Shown here in pieces: positions 43,715-53,310 of a stretch of 64,000 nucleotides of DNA (position 1 is the stretch's first letter; each line of letters opens with the position of its first letter). Both the position numbers and the translations under genes were made by a program. The stretch comes from Saccharomycopsis crataegensis (taxonomy: Eukaryota; Ascomycota; Saccharomycetes; Ascoideales; Saccharomycopsidaceae): NCBI RefSeq assembly GCF_037102585.1, contig NW_027043819.1:2232001-2296000 (forward strand). The letters run 5' to 3'. The notes under the pieces were generated by a model that was given only the letters and a program-made list of their open reading frames with translations, ran no database searches and had not been told where the DNA came from.

Positions 43715-44887
43715 ATGTCCAACTTGGGATTCTCATGGGACTTTGAACCCAAATTCGCCACAACCCAACAACAAGACGAATTGACCAAGAAACAACAACA
43801 TCTTATCAACAGTAAAAAACATACGCCTCGCAAATTGAAACGAAGAATTCGTGATGATGAGCCTCAACTCTACAAACCCTCATCATATTCCAATAATACT
43901 GTTCGTAACCGTCCAGTGATTACAAAATCATTCAATAAAAGATCCAAGACTCAAGAACATGTCACCGGACGCCCATTACCATTATTTCGTGTTATTGAAC
44001 TATTGGATAAGAAACAACTTAGCAGCATGATTCTTGGTCTTATTGACGAAAAACCAGAATTGAATCAAGTGATTTATAATAATATGGCGCATCGCTTTGA
44101 TTCATTAATTAACCCTTCCGTTGATAAAAGTGTTGAATATTTGCGAAACTTTCTTGAGGAAAGAATTCTTGCTAAGTTGCCATATAAAGTCGAACCAGAA
44201 TCAGAATATTGTTTTCTAAGAGTACAAAAGCCACTTATCGAATTTTATACCATATTATCAGATTTCATTTTGAATTACGTTCCACCAAGGGAGGACAACT
44301 TTGTTAATTGTTTGAAATTTCTAGATGAAGCTACAATGTTGGTCCACCGTATTCCATTTTTCAAGATCAATTCTTTTAATATGTACCACTATACCAATAT
44401 CTATGATAGGCTTGTGAATGCATGGTGGACAGTCATCAGACATTTTATTGGAAGTCCAGCAGATGATGAAGCTGAATTCCAGTTCTCTAAGATCCAAACT
44501 AGTCCGTTAACCAGCTCAGAAACCGATCTTAATATTTTCCACATGGTCGAATACTCTCTTCCTGATCGCTTGAAATATCACCAATCAACCTGTCAATGTG
44601 ATAGATTTGATCGTCTTGTCGAGTTTGTGGGCGTAAAAATTGATTCATATCATCTCAGCAATATTGATTTGCAAAGCAATTCTATTGCCCACGATTTATT
44701 TGCTCCACACAATACAAACAACCAACAACAAGAACAACAGGAGCAACAATATAATGGCGCTGGAACATTGCAACAACAAGGTAATACTAGCAAGACATTA
44801 TCCGCTAATTTCAGCGGTAATAATAACCCTGTTGGTAATGGTTATACTTATAATCCGGCTATAATGGACGGGTCTTCATTCCGTTAG
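43715..44887 (+). CDS. STS1: Sts1/Cut8 proteasome nuclear tether
   Basis: Binds the 26S proteasome and brings it to the nucleus and nuclear envelope; the family is itself short-lived. The 390-residue product starts with a basic Lys/Arg-rich region carrying nuclear-localisation-like KKHTPRKLKRRIRDD. The conserved dimerisation and six-helix part contains PLPLFRVIELLDKKQLSSMILGL, LAKLPYK, LDEATMLVHRIPFF and NAWWTVIRHFIG. It ends in a Gln/Asn-rich tail of about 60 residues with short Gln runs. The family call is strong. Confidence 0.93.
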   Translation: MSNLGFSWDFEPKFATTQQQDELTKKQQHLINSKKHTPRKLKRRIRDDEPQLYKPSSYSNNTVRNRPVITKSFNKRSKTQEHVTGRPLPLFRVIELLDKKQLSSMILGLIDEKPELNQVIYNNMAHRFDSLINPSVDKSVEYLRNFLEERILAKLPYKVEPESEYCFLRVQKPLIEFYTILSDFILNYVPPREDNFVNCLKFLDEATMLVHRIPFFKINSFNMYHYTNIYDRLVNAWWTVIRHFIGSPADDEAEFQFSKIQTSPLTSSETDLNIFHMVEYSLPDRLKYHQSTCQCDRFDRLVEFVGVKIDSYHLSNIDLQSNSIAHDLFAPHNTNNQQQEQQEQQYNGAGTLQQQGNTSKTLSANFSGNNNPVGNGYTYNPAIMDGSSFR

Positions 44888-46534
44888 ATATTGATATTTT
44901 GTTTTCAAAATATAGAGAAGACAAAGTCTATCAGAAGCTGACAAATGGATCTCAATACTTGATAAAAATCTTTATTTTATTTTGGGCTACCGTGGAAGCT
45001 ACGCCATTTGAGGTCTAATATAAACTCTTCACTCATTTTTTTCGTCTTTTCTTGCTTACTACAAACAACTAGCATTTTTCTCCTCAATCAGTTCTCGTTT
45101 TTATCGTTTTGGCTCAGTTTGCATTTATTATTTTTCACTATCTTTTTATATATAGCTATGGCTCTTTTTCTGGTTTTTATGAACGCATTTTTTTGTCCCT
45201 GGTAAATATAGGTAAATACTTCACCAATGAGTTCAAGATAATTGTAAATGCCACAGAGTTGTTGTCAAGAAAATTTACGGATATTTTTTTTTTATTTCTT
45301 TTTTGCAAAGCCAGTAGCTACTGGAAACTCACTGGTCAACAATATAGTTTAGATAAAATGGAAAGCTATAAGCTGTATGAATGAGTTGATACTGGATAAA
45401 GCATAGATGTAACGCTACACGAAGACATATTGTGGCTCTACTGTCAGTTATTAGCATCAAAGTGAAGGGAAGTGAATGAATGAATGAATCATATATTAAT
45501 GAGTCCCAGAGGTTATACAACTTGACAGCCGGGTGATTATCAGAATCACCAAGTTCTATATATTTTCAGTGAAGGATGACGTTGTTATCAAAGATCCAGT
45601 TATCATCTTTTTATACATTAAAAAAATTCTGGTGCCAGAACACCACTCTATGCAAAATCTTTCCTTGATTCTCACAATGATGACTATATTTAACAGGTGA
45701 AAACAGCTAATTAAGCGATATCTTCCACTGGAAAGTGCAAGGGACGATCTTAGCACTCACAGTTTAAACCGTCGATGGGATCCCTACGAATCCACAACTA
45801 TATTCACTACGATGGTTGTATCAAACTTGGCAATAGATACTATATTTTCATTGATATTCATGTGATGGGCTTTGTAACTCATTACACTTTTCATATTGTC
45901 TTGTTGCAAAGAGCCTTGGTAACAAATAATTGGGTCAAATCAAATCAATAATAATATATTTGGGTTTCCTTTTCTTTGAGTGTTCTTAGAGGATATGCCA
46001 TTTCCAAGGATAAGTAATATGGTGATCTCAGTGTTTTTACGAATATATTTGTGTTATCAACATGATAAAAAATTGTGAAACTCCAGAGAATATTCATTTT
46101 TAATTTTTCAGTTATTGCGATTTCTATTTGGTGAATATGGCTACTGTGTCTCTGATTCTGTTGTTTGTTTCGGTAAGATACGAAAAATTTCTAAAAACGG
46201 TTAATGCATGATGAGAATTTTTCCATTTTCGGATCAAAAATTATATATATGACTATTAAAAAGAGAAAAAAATATAAAAAAATTAAAAAATTAAAAACAA
46301 TCAGTACTTCTACACTGCGAATCCTATCGGATGACCAGTTATTAAGGTCAATCGATTACTGTCTCGGATATTCTCGAGTATCTCAACTTTTGCTTTAAAA
46401 CTCTAGCACTTATCGCACCCAAAGATCTTTCGGTTGGCCAAGATTCTTTATTACTAAACTCCGAAAATATTCCTTTCACTTAGAACAAACTTCTCCGAAA
46501 GAGTAGCCGAAATCACAAATTATAATACTTGATT
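44888..46534. other. STS1 3' flank and MFS promoter, no gene
   Basis: 1647 bp without a supported gene. It contains a GAAT microsatellite at about 45474-45489 and a 7-bp-arm inverted repeat (45532-45550). Small open frames between 45008 and 45756 have no family features. The long upstream space suggests complex regulation of the downstream permease. Confidence 0.55.
45532..45550. promoter_or_regulatory. Inverted repeat
   Basis: GGTGATT-ATCAG-AATCACC has perfect 7-bp arms and a 5-base loop, about 1 kb upstream of the monocarboxylate-type permease. Function unknown. Confidence 0.3.
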
Positions 46535-47989
46535 ATGACAGCTGAGATAGTTTCAAAAGATCTCTCTAGTGAGAAATCCCACAATGATGAAGGGATCAGA
46601 GAATATACTCGTGATCCTGAGACCTTTATGGGTGAAAAACCCTCAGACGGTACAATGACTCGAGTATCCACTCGTGCCAGTGATTTTGCAATTCCTGACG
46701 GGACATTCTGGGGTTGGATGTGTGTCTTCTCGTATTTTATGACTTCATTCATTTGCTGGGGTGGTAATACCGCCTTCTCTATCTATCTATCTAACTATCT
46801 TGAGCACAATACGTTTAATGCTTCAGCCGTGGATTACGCCACAATCGGGGGTCTTGCCTTTGGAGTAGGGTTTGTTTTTGCCCCAGTTAACACATACTTA
46901 GTAGGAATTACTTCCGCTAACTTTGTGGTGTTTTTTGGCGGATTATTACAATTTGTCGCCCTATTTACATCGTCGTACTGCAAGGAGATTTGGCAATTAT
47001 ATTTAAGTCAAGGGGTCCTAATGGGCTTTGGACTTGCCCTAGTATCCACTCCTATTCCTGCAATTGTCCCTCAATGGTTTGATAAGTATCGTTCAAGAGT
47101 TCTATTATTGGGTTCAGGTGGTACTGGTCTTGGCGGAATCATGTTCAATTTGGCTATTCAAAAGATTATCGAGGAATGGGGGGTTGCATGGGCTAGAAGA
47201 ATCCAATCATTTGTGGTCATTGTAGTATGTACTGTATGCTCTTTATTGATCCGCACCAGGGATGAAAAAATTAAACCAGAATTTAAGGCCATAGATACCC
47301 AAATTCTTTTTTCTTTCCCATTTATGGTAATGTTGTTGTGGTTGGTGTTCACTATGTTGGCATACGTTACCACACAATACAGTATGACTAACTCCACGGT
47401 TGCTCTTGGTTACTCAGCCAGTCAAGGCTCCATTACAATTGTGTTGTTCAATGTGGGGGTATTAATCGGCCGTCCATCTACGGGTGTATTTAGCGATAAG
47501 TTTGGTCCAGTGACCGTTTCAGCGTGTATTTATTTCTTCTCATCCCTTCTCTGTTTTGCAATGTGGATTCCGGCTCGTAACTTGGCTACCATGTATGCCT
47601 TTGGTCTACTTGTTGGATTTATCACAGGCTTCGTGTTTGGTGCCGTCCCTGCTATTGTCCCTCGTATTGTTGGTTTAAGAAAACTTCAAGCAGCTTATGG
47701 TATGGCCTGGGTGATTCTTGGCGCATCTGGGGTGGTTTCTCCGGTGATTGGTTTAGCCTTGAGAAAAGATAAGGTGGAACCAGGCCAATATACCTGGGTG
47801 GCGATGTTTGCTGGGTTGGGTTTCTTCATGTCTGGCTTTTGTGCTTTGGTGTTGAGAGCTTATATTATCGCCAAAGACAAGCTTACAGGTTTCAAAAATT
47901 CAGACCGCGGCGAACACCTGCAAATTAAAGTACCAATGGGTATGATAATAGAAAATCTCCTTACAGTGAAACATAAAAAGAAAGTCTGA
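46535..47989 (+). CDS. MFS monocarboxylate-type permease (Mch family)
   Basis: Twelve-helix major facilitator of the monocarboxylate porter family; yeast members (Mch1-5) transport riboflavin (Mch5) or unknown substrates and do not simply take up lactate. The 484-residue product starts at the ATG at 46535. The family motif region PDGTFWGWMCVFSYFMTSFI begins the first helix, GGxGTGxG-like GSGGTGLGG lies in the fifth segment, and IGRPSTGVFSDKFGPV matches the conserved loop after helix eight. No motif seems missing. Substrate cannot be told. Confidence 0.86.
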   Translation: MTAEIVSKDLSSEKSHNDEGIREYTRDPETFMGEKPSDGTMTRVSTRASDFAIPDGTFWGWMCVFSYFMTSFICWGGNTAFSIYLSNYLEHNTFNASAVDYATIGGLAFGVGFVFAPVNTYLVGITSANFVVFFGGLLQFVALFTSSYCKEIWQLYLSQGVLMGFGLALVSTPIPAIVPQWFDKYRSRVLLLGSGGTGLGGIMFNLAIQKIIEEWGVAWARRIQSFVVIVVCTVCSLLIRTRDEKIKPEFKAIDTQILFSFPFMVMLLWLVFTMLAYVTTQYSMTNSTVALGYSASQGSITIVLFNVGVLIGRPSTGVFSDKFGPVTVSACIYFFSSLLCFAMWIPARNLATMYAFGLLVGFITGFVFGAVPAIVPRIVGLRKLQAAYGMAWVILGASGVVSPVIGLALRKDKVEPGQYTWVAMFAGLGFFMSGFCALVLRAYIIAKDKLTGFKNSDRGEHLQIKVPMGMIIENLLTVKHKKKV

Positions 47990-48598
47990 TGCTCTCTACA
48001 TTTTTTTTTTATTTCAGTACCTCATGTGTTACTTTCTTATTCGTTGTTTTTCTTGGCGAATTTTTTTCCAAATTATTTTTTTATAAACTCTCTTCTTTTA
48101 GACTCGCCTACTTGAATATTTTTTTTTTTTTGTTTCTGGTTTGAAGTTTTCTTATAGATTCCTTTTGCTGCTGATTTGGTTTGCCAATTTTAACATTCCC
48201 TTAGACTTTTAAAATAATCAAAAGCGTAGAAGGCAGACTAAGCCAATAAAGGCTGCGCGTGCGTAACAAAGTGTCGGGTCTTTTTTTCCAATTGATCAAT
48301 TAAATACACGACAGCAAAAAATTCTAAACCATTTTAATGTTTAGAGCATTTTTCTTTACTGAATTCGTCAATTAGTATTCTTCTTAATTTTAATTTGCTC
48401 ATTCTAAGGTAATTAACACCACTTATATATATGTAGAAAAACAGCTCATGAGTGCCCGTTTTGGGTGAATATTGCTCGTGCTTCTCGTTCTCAATAAACT
48501 ATTTAAAGTGCGAAAGCCTCTAGGTTAATTGGCTTCCAAAAGTTCAAAGCTATTTTATAAAGATTCAAGCCAATTGTCTTCCTTCTTATATCGACAAA
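47990..48598. promoter_or_regulatory. CTR3: CTR3 promoter region
   Basis: 609 bp, T-rich near 48000-48140. It holds an exact Mac1-type copper element (48394-48401) and a near-match around 48471-48478. Confidence 0.55.
48394..48401 (+). promoter_or_regulatory. CTR3: Mac1-type copper-response element
   Basis: TTTGCTCA matches the element bound by Mac1 under copper starvation, about 200 bp before the CTR3 ATG. An 8-base match can occur by chance, but its place fits the gene. Confidence 0.6.
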
Positions 48599-49270
48599 AT
48601 GAATATGGGTAGCTCTTCTACCGCTTCTACTGGTGCGAAATGCAAGATTTCCATGTTATGGAATTGGTACACTATTGACTCTTGTTTTATTTCAAGATCA
48701 TGGCATGTTCACAGCAAAGGACAATTTGCTGGAACTTGTATTGGATGTTTTCTCTTAGTTCTTTCCGCCCAATGGTTGCACCGTGTTGCCAGGGAATACG
48801 ATGCTGCTATTGCCAGAAGAAGACTAGCGTTCATGAAGCAACAGGCAACAACTGACATTCACACACCCTCCAGTAATTCCACCGATTATAAAAAGGATCT
48901 TAACTGCTATAATCATGATTACTTTGATTCAAGAGGCACCTGGTTGTTGGCAAATGATAATGTTATTTCTAATTTGCTTCAGCCAATCTTGTACACTTTA
49001 TCGCACAATTGGGTTTGGGATTCTAGAGCTGGATCATCCTATAATGCAGTGTACCCAACTTTGGCAGAGCACTTGGTTAAGGCCGCTATTTTCACTATTC
49101 AATGGGGTCAATCATATGTTATCATGCTTATGTTCATGTATTACAATGGGTACATAATCATCTCGTGTATTCTTGGTGCGTTGTTTGGAAGAATGATTTT
49201 CAATTATGAACCAATTACCAACTTCACGAGAAGTGAAAGTGAATCTAATGATAGAAAATGTTGCATGTAA
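48599..49270 (+). CDS. CTR3: Copper transporter Ctr3
   Basis: Trimeric plasma-membrane Cu(I) importer. The 223-residue product is almost a copy of S. cerevisiae Ctr3 at both ends: it starts MNMGSSSTASTGAKCKISMLWNWYTIDSC in family form (long match, split here), continues with GQFAGTCIGCFLLV in the first helix, has an MxxxM pore motif in MLMFMYYNGYIIIS and the GxxxG helix-packing motif GALFG in the third helix, and ends RKCCM. Ctr3-type proteins have few Met clusters but several Cys residues, as here. Compared with Ctr3 of S. cerevisiae the cytoplasmic loop is slightly shorter. Confidence 0.95.
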   Translation: MNMGSSSTASTGAKCKISMLWNWYTIDSCFISRSWHVHSKGQFAGTCIGCFLLVLSAQWLHRVAREYDAAIARRRLAFMKQQATTDIHTPSSNSTDYKKDLNCYNHDYFDSRGTWLLANDNVISNLLQPILYTLSHNWVWDSRAGSSYNAVYPTLAEHLVKAAIFTIQWGQSYVIMLMFMYYNGYIIISCILGALFGRMIFNYEPITNFTRSESESNDRKCCM

Positions 49271-49461
49271 CTACAATAAGTGGAATATCTCTTGTGCTTC
49301 ACTAAAAATAATTTCCCTTTATATTTCTTTCTTTCGATTATACACAGTTCAAAAAAAAAAATTGATATTTATTAATGTAAAGATGACCAATAAGCCATCC
49401 CAAAATCAAAAACACATTCATGAGACTTTTATGGAACAAACAAGTTCAAAATTTGAGCAGC

Positions 49462-52044
49462 TCAGATCTTCACATTACTCCCCACAAAAATCAATTGGTC
49501 ATTGTCCCCTAATTCAAGGGACTTTTCAACCCCACCAAACAAATTATTAATTGGAACAAAAATCTGCTCAAGAACAATTTTTCTGAGTTTAGAAGTTATT
49601 TGGTACAACAATTTCTTCATTGCCCAGGCATCATCACCATAAAGTCCTTTCTGAAATTCTTTAGAAGTGATCAAGCTTTTTTCAACCACATGAAGAACTC
49701 TGACATCTTCCATAGGCCCTCTGCTTTCTGCTTTCAGAAGAGACATTGAAACATATTCTTGGCCTTCTTCAATATTATCAACCATTTTGTATTTTCCGCC
49801 GAAATTCTCTTCGTCCAAATTGTCAAGCTCAATCATCTTTAAAATTGCTTGTATTGTATTATCGTTGATCCGGACCTTATCCATAAAACCATACTTGACC
49901 ACGCAGCGATATAACCCAGCTTTCTTAACGGCTTTAATTTTTTGCACAACAATATGATCTTCAGTAGTAATGTATGGAACAGAAGCAATTCTAATTGACA
50001 AAAAAATAAATGATCTGGGGCAGGCAGGGAAAGAAGAAAGAAGATGTTCATAAAGCTTTGGAACCGTGGAGGACAGATTAAGAATATGTATAATGTCAGT
50101 GTACATAATTCCAATGGCATTGTAACGAAGGAAATCATAACTGTTGTCTTGATATTTGATCTTGTAATATGGATCAATATAATCACATTCGCTCTCCTTT
50201 CTTCTAAAATTACACTGTTCCTCTTTTTTCTCCTCTTCAGAGCTTAAGTCATATGATCTTTTTGAACTAATATTCCCTTCAGGAGGTTCTGAAGAAGCAT
50301 TTCTCAGAGCATCATAATCAAGCTGAAATGTTATTTTCTGCTTTCCAGAAACAGCATCTGGAGCGTTGATGGTATCATTTTTCCATGCAGATACCAATAT
50401 ATTTTGAACCTTGGAACGATCTTTGTATTCTTGATCAATCTTCAAGCTTCGAGCCCATCTCCAAAATGTAATAAACGAAGTCATGAGCACCGCCACCATC
50501 AAAGTGAACCAAGCTCCATGCACCACTTTCCTCAAACCAGATATTACCAAACACATTTCCAATGATCCAAATATCAAAAAAAATAATACGGCTAAAATCA
50601 AGTTGACTTTATAAACATAAAGTAAACAAATTGTGATCAAGAAAGTGGTCACTACAAAATCCATAGCCACTCCGAGTCCATATGCAGAAGTAACATTAGC
50701 AGAAGTCTTGAAACCGACACAAGTCAACACCACAGCAATCATGAGAATATAGTTAACCGTCGGAATGTATATTTTCCCAACATGTTTTGATGAGGTATGG
50801 ACAATTCGGAAGTTTGGAAAACAATCCAAGTGAATCAATTGTTTGAGAATAGAGAAGACTCCCAAAATCAAGGCCTGGCTGGCAATAATGGTGGCAAGAG
50901 TAGCAAATACAAACACAATCCAATACAAAGGGCCGCCGGTACCACCAGGTATAGCTAAATAGAAAGCCATAGAAATACTTTCAGGGCTTTGCAACAAATA
51001 GGCGGCTTGGCCAAGGTATTGAATGATAAGGCAAGGAAATACCACAAAGCCAAGGGTTAATTGGATTGAGAATCTTGAAAAATGACCAATGTCGGCAAAC
51101 ATTGCCTCAGTACCAGTGATGGCCAAAATCACCGCGCCAAATTTATCAATATCTCCTTGTCTTTGGAGGAATTGGATCGCCTCCGCTGGATTCAATGCTT
51201 TAAAAACAGCTTTATCATACTTCACAATGTTAATAACACCGCAAACAAATAACAAGATTAGCCAAATGAGAATAATAGGTGCAAAAAATAAGGATATTTT
51301 CCCTGATCCAGCTCCTTGGATTAAAAAGAGAATTACCAAAATAACACAGGAAACTGGCAAAACTTTGTTGCTAAAAGAAGGAGCAGCAACTGATATACCG
51401 TCCACTGCAGAAAGAACCGAAGTAGTAGGGGTCAATAAGCCATCGCTAATAACTAAACCACAACCAAGAAAGCATAAACCCATGATGAATTTTGCTAAGT
51501 ACTTATTGACCAAAGTTTTATTGTAGCGACCATCTTTAAGCAACCTGAATTTCCTTCTCTTAGAGCTGCTATCTTTTCCAGTAGCAGCACCAGACCTATC
51601 AAGAGTTTCGCTTCTTGTGAAAGTTAACAAGTCTTTCTGTTCTTCATTTATCATCACTCCCTTTGGGCCAATTGACAAATGAGAAGCAATTTTGGCATAA
51701 ATGGCAATTTGGCCACCCTCATTATTATTGGGGCCAAAATAGAGAACAATAAGACAGTACTTGACGATGACAATCAAGAAAAACAACCAAAAGATACAAG
51801 AGCAGGCACCGATAATGTCGGGTCTAGATGGGGTGCCGTCGGGGAAAATGGACGCGTACACATAAAGTGGTGAGGTCCCAATGTCCCCGTAAATGGCGCC
51901 AAGACTGGAAAAACCTAAGAAGATGGTGGTTCTCCAAGGGTAACCACCGGTTTTGGGAGAATTATTGACGGAGCTCAAATTTTCAGAAAATTTGTTGAAG
52001 GATTGTTGGGATTCAACATCCTGATGTTCATTTTCAGTGGCCAT
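49462..52044 (-). CDS. HAK1: High-affinity K+ transporter, HAK/KUP family
   Basis: High-affinity potassium uptake protein of the HAK/KUP/KT family, known from Schwanniomyces, Debaryomyces and Neurospora but absent from S. cerevisiae. The 860-residue product has a hydrophilic N-terminus, the family signature GAIYGDIGTSPLYVYASIF in the first helix, about twelve membrane segments to residue 545, including GTEAMFADIGHFS and YLGQAAYLLQ, and a cytoplasmic C-terminal region of about 300 residues. The central cytoplasmic loop at about 150-180 is Lys/Arg-rich. It converges with CTR3 with a 191-bp gap. It probably serves growth at low potassium, working beside Trk-type transport. Confidence 0.94.
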   Translation of the reverse strand: MATENEHQDVESQQSFNKFSENLSSVNNSPKTGGYPWRTTIFLGFSSLGAIYGDIGTSPLYVYASIFPDGTPSRPDIIGACSCIFWLFFLIVIVKYCLIVLYFGPNNNEGGQIAIYAKIASHLSIGPKGVMINEEQKDLLTFTRSETLDRSGAATGKDSSSKRRKFRLLKDGRYNKTLVNKYLAKFIMGLCFLGCGLVISDGLLTPTTSVLSAVDGISVAAPSFSNKVLPVSCVILVILFLIQGAGSGKISLFFAPIILIWLILLFVCGVINIVKYDKAVFKALNPAEAIQFLQRQGDIDKFGAVILAITGTEAMFADIGHFSRFSIQLTLGFVVFPCLIIQYLGQAAYLLQSPESISMAFYLAIPGGTGGPLYWIVFVFATLATIIASQALILGVFSILKQLIHLDCFPNFRIVHTSSKHVGKIYIPTVNYILMIAVVLTCVGFKTSANVTSAYGLGVAMDFVVTTFLITICLLYVYKVNLILAVLFFLIFGSLEMCLVISGLRKVVHGAWFTLMVAVLMTSFITFWRWARSLKIDQEYKDRSKVQNILVSAWKNDTINAPDAVSGKQKITFQLDYDALRNASSEPPEGNISSKRSYDLSSEEEKKEEQCNFRRKESECDYIDPYYKIKYQDNSYDFLRYNAIGIMYTDIIHILNLSSTVPKLYEHLLSSFPACPRSFIFLSIRIASVPYITTEDHIVVQKIKAVKKAGLYRCVVKYGFMDKVRINDNTIQAILKMIELDNLDEENFGGKYKMVDNIEEGQEYVSMSLLKAESRGPMEDVRVLHVVEKSLITSKEFQKGLYGDDAWAMKKLLYQITSKLRKIVLEQIFVPINNLFGGVEKSLELGDNDQLIFVGSNVKI

Positions 52045-53310
52045 GTATTGGGCACAACAAGTGAAGCAACTGTTATCAAAGAGAAAAGTGAGAAATTGAA
52101 AGACTGCAACGCAAACGATAAATGGAAAAGAAAATTACAGGAAATATTGATCTCAAAGTATTATTTTTTTTCTCTGGGGGAAAGAATTGGGCATTTTATA
52201 ATCCCTCAAGGGGGTTGTTTGCTGTCCGTCCACCTAACGGTCGATGGGAGGAGAAGAAGGCTATAATCATAATGGTGCGAGAAACGCGTTCAGAGAGATA
52301 AAGAGGTGGTCACTAATAAAAAAAAAAAAATGAATATCAATAAGTGACGTCTTCGATTTCTGATGTTTAAGACCCTTAAGAAAATAGATAATGTATTCTG
52401 TATTTGCATGGCGGTTGGTATTGTCCATATCCCACAGCCTTTTTGAGCGATTATTTTCATTCGCTAAAATTGGAAAATAAACCTTTTTTTTTCACGAAAT
52501 CTCTAATTATTTTCTGGGAAACTAGGAAAAAAAACAAAGAAACGAACAATTAATTGTCTTGAGGGATTTCTTTAGAGTTTGCGTGTGAAACATTTCATAA
52601 TAAAGAGCCAGGAACAACTCAAAGTTGAAAAAATTTGACCCATAATGCATAACTATCTTACAAAGTGTTGTTGAAAACCGTTAGAAAAACAAATCGAGAT
52701 ACAATGTAAAAACTTTGGCGCAAAAAAATCTCGAGGTAATAAAAACCAGGTCTAGCAAATAATAAGACAGTAAATCATTTTGAGGGGAACGTGTGTATGT
52801 GTTAACATATCAATAATCCCTCAAATGACAATTAGCTGGGGTTCAGCCTCATGCGGTGATTGACTTGTCAAAAAAATTTGATAGGTGTGGGATGGGATGG
52901 ATGATGGCCCCATTGCGTCATGGGAAACCTAGGGGAAAATCTTCAATTTTAAAAAAAAATAAAAAAAGGAAGATATCTTCCTTTTTTTATTTTTTTTTCT
53001 TTTCTGATCTCATCTCATGGAGTGCACGTGTCGATCCGAAAGGTGTACATACCCTTTGCAAATGGACATTTTGTTTTTTACTCAAATGGTTCTTTTAATT
53101 TGAAAAGCCAGTTGCGTCATATTCTATTCCGTCTATTTTTCATAGCCAGTTCTCATTTTATTAACATCACACAATCACTTTTTATGACAAGTTAAAACTT
53201 GCTATATTCCGAATACAGGAGTAACTCGTTCTTTACTTTTTTTTTGAATGCCGATCATTAATTTAGACTATGTAATATATATATATATTGGGGGCAGGGG
53301 GGAGGGCCTC
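52045..53310. promoter_or_regulatory. HAK1: HAK1 promoter and flank
   Basis: 1266 bp without a gene. The HAK1 5' side is the part next to 52045. One CACGTG E-box lies at 53025-53030, distant from the HAK1 start. Poly-A and poly-T runs are common (52319-52330, 52950-53000). Confidence 0.5.
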
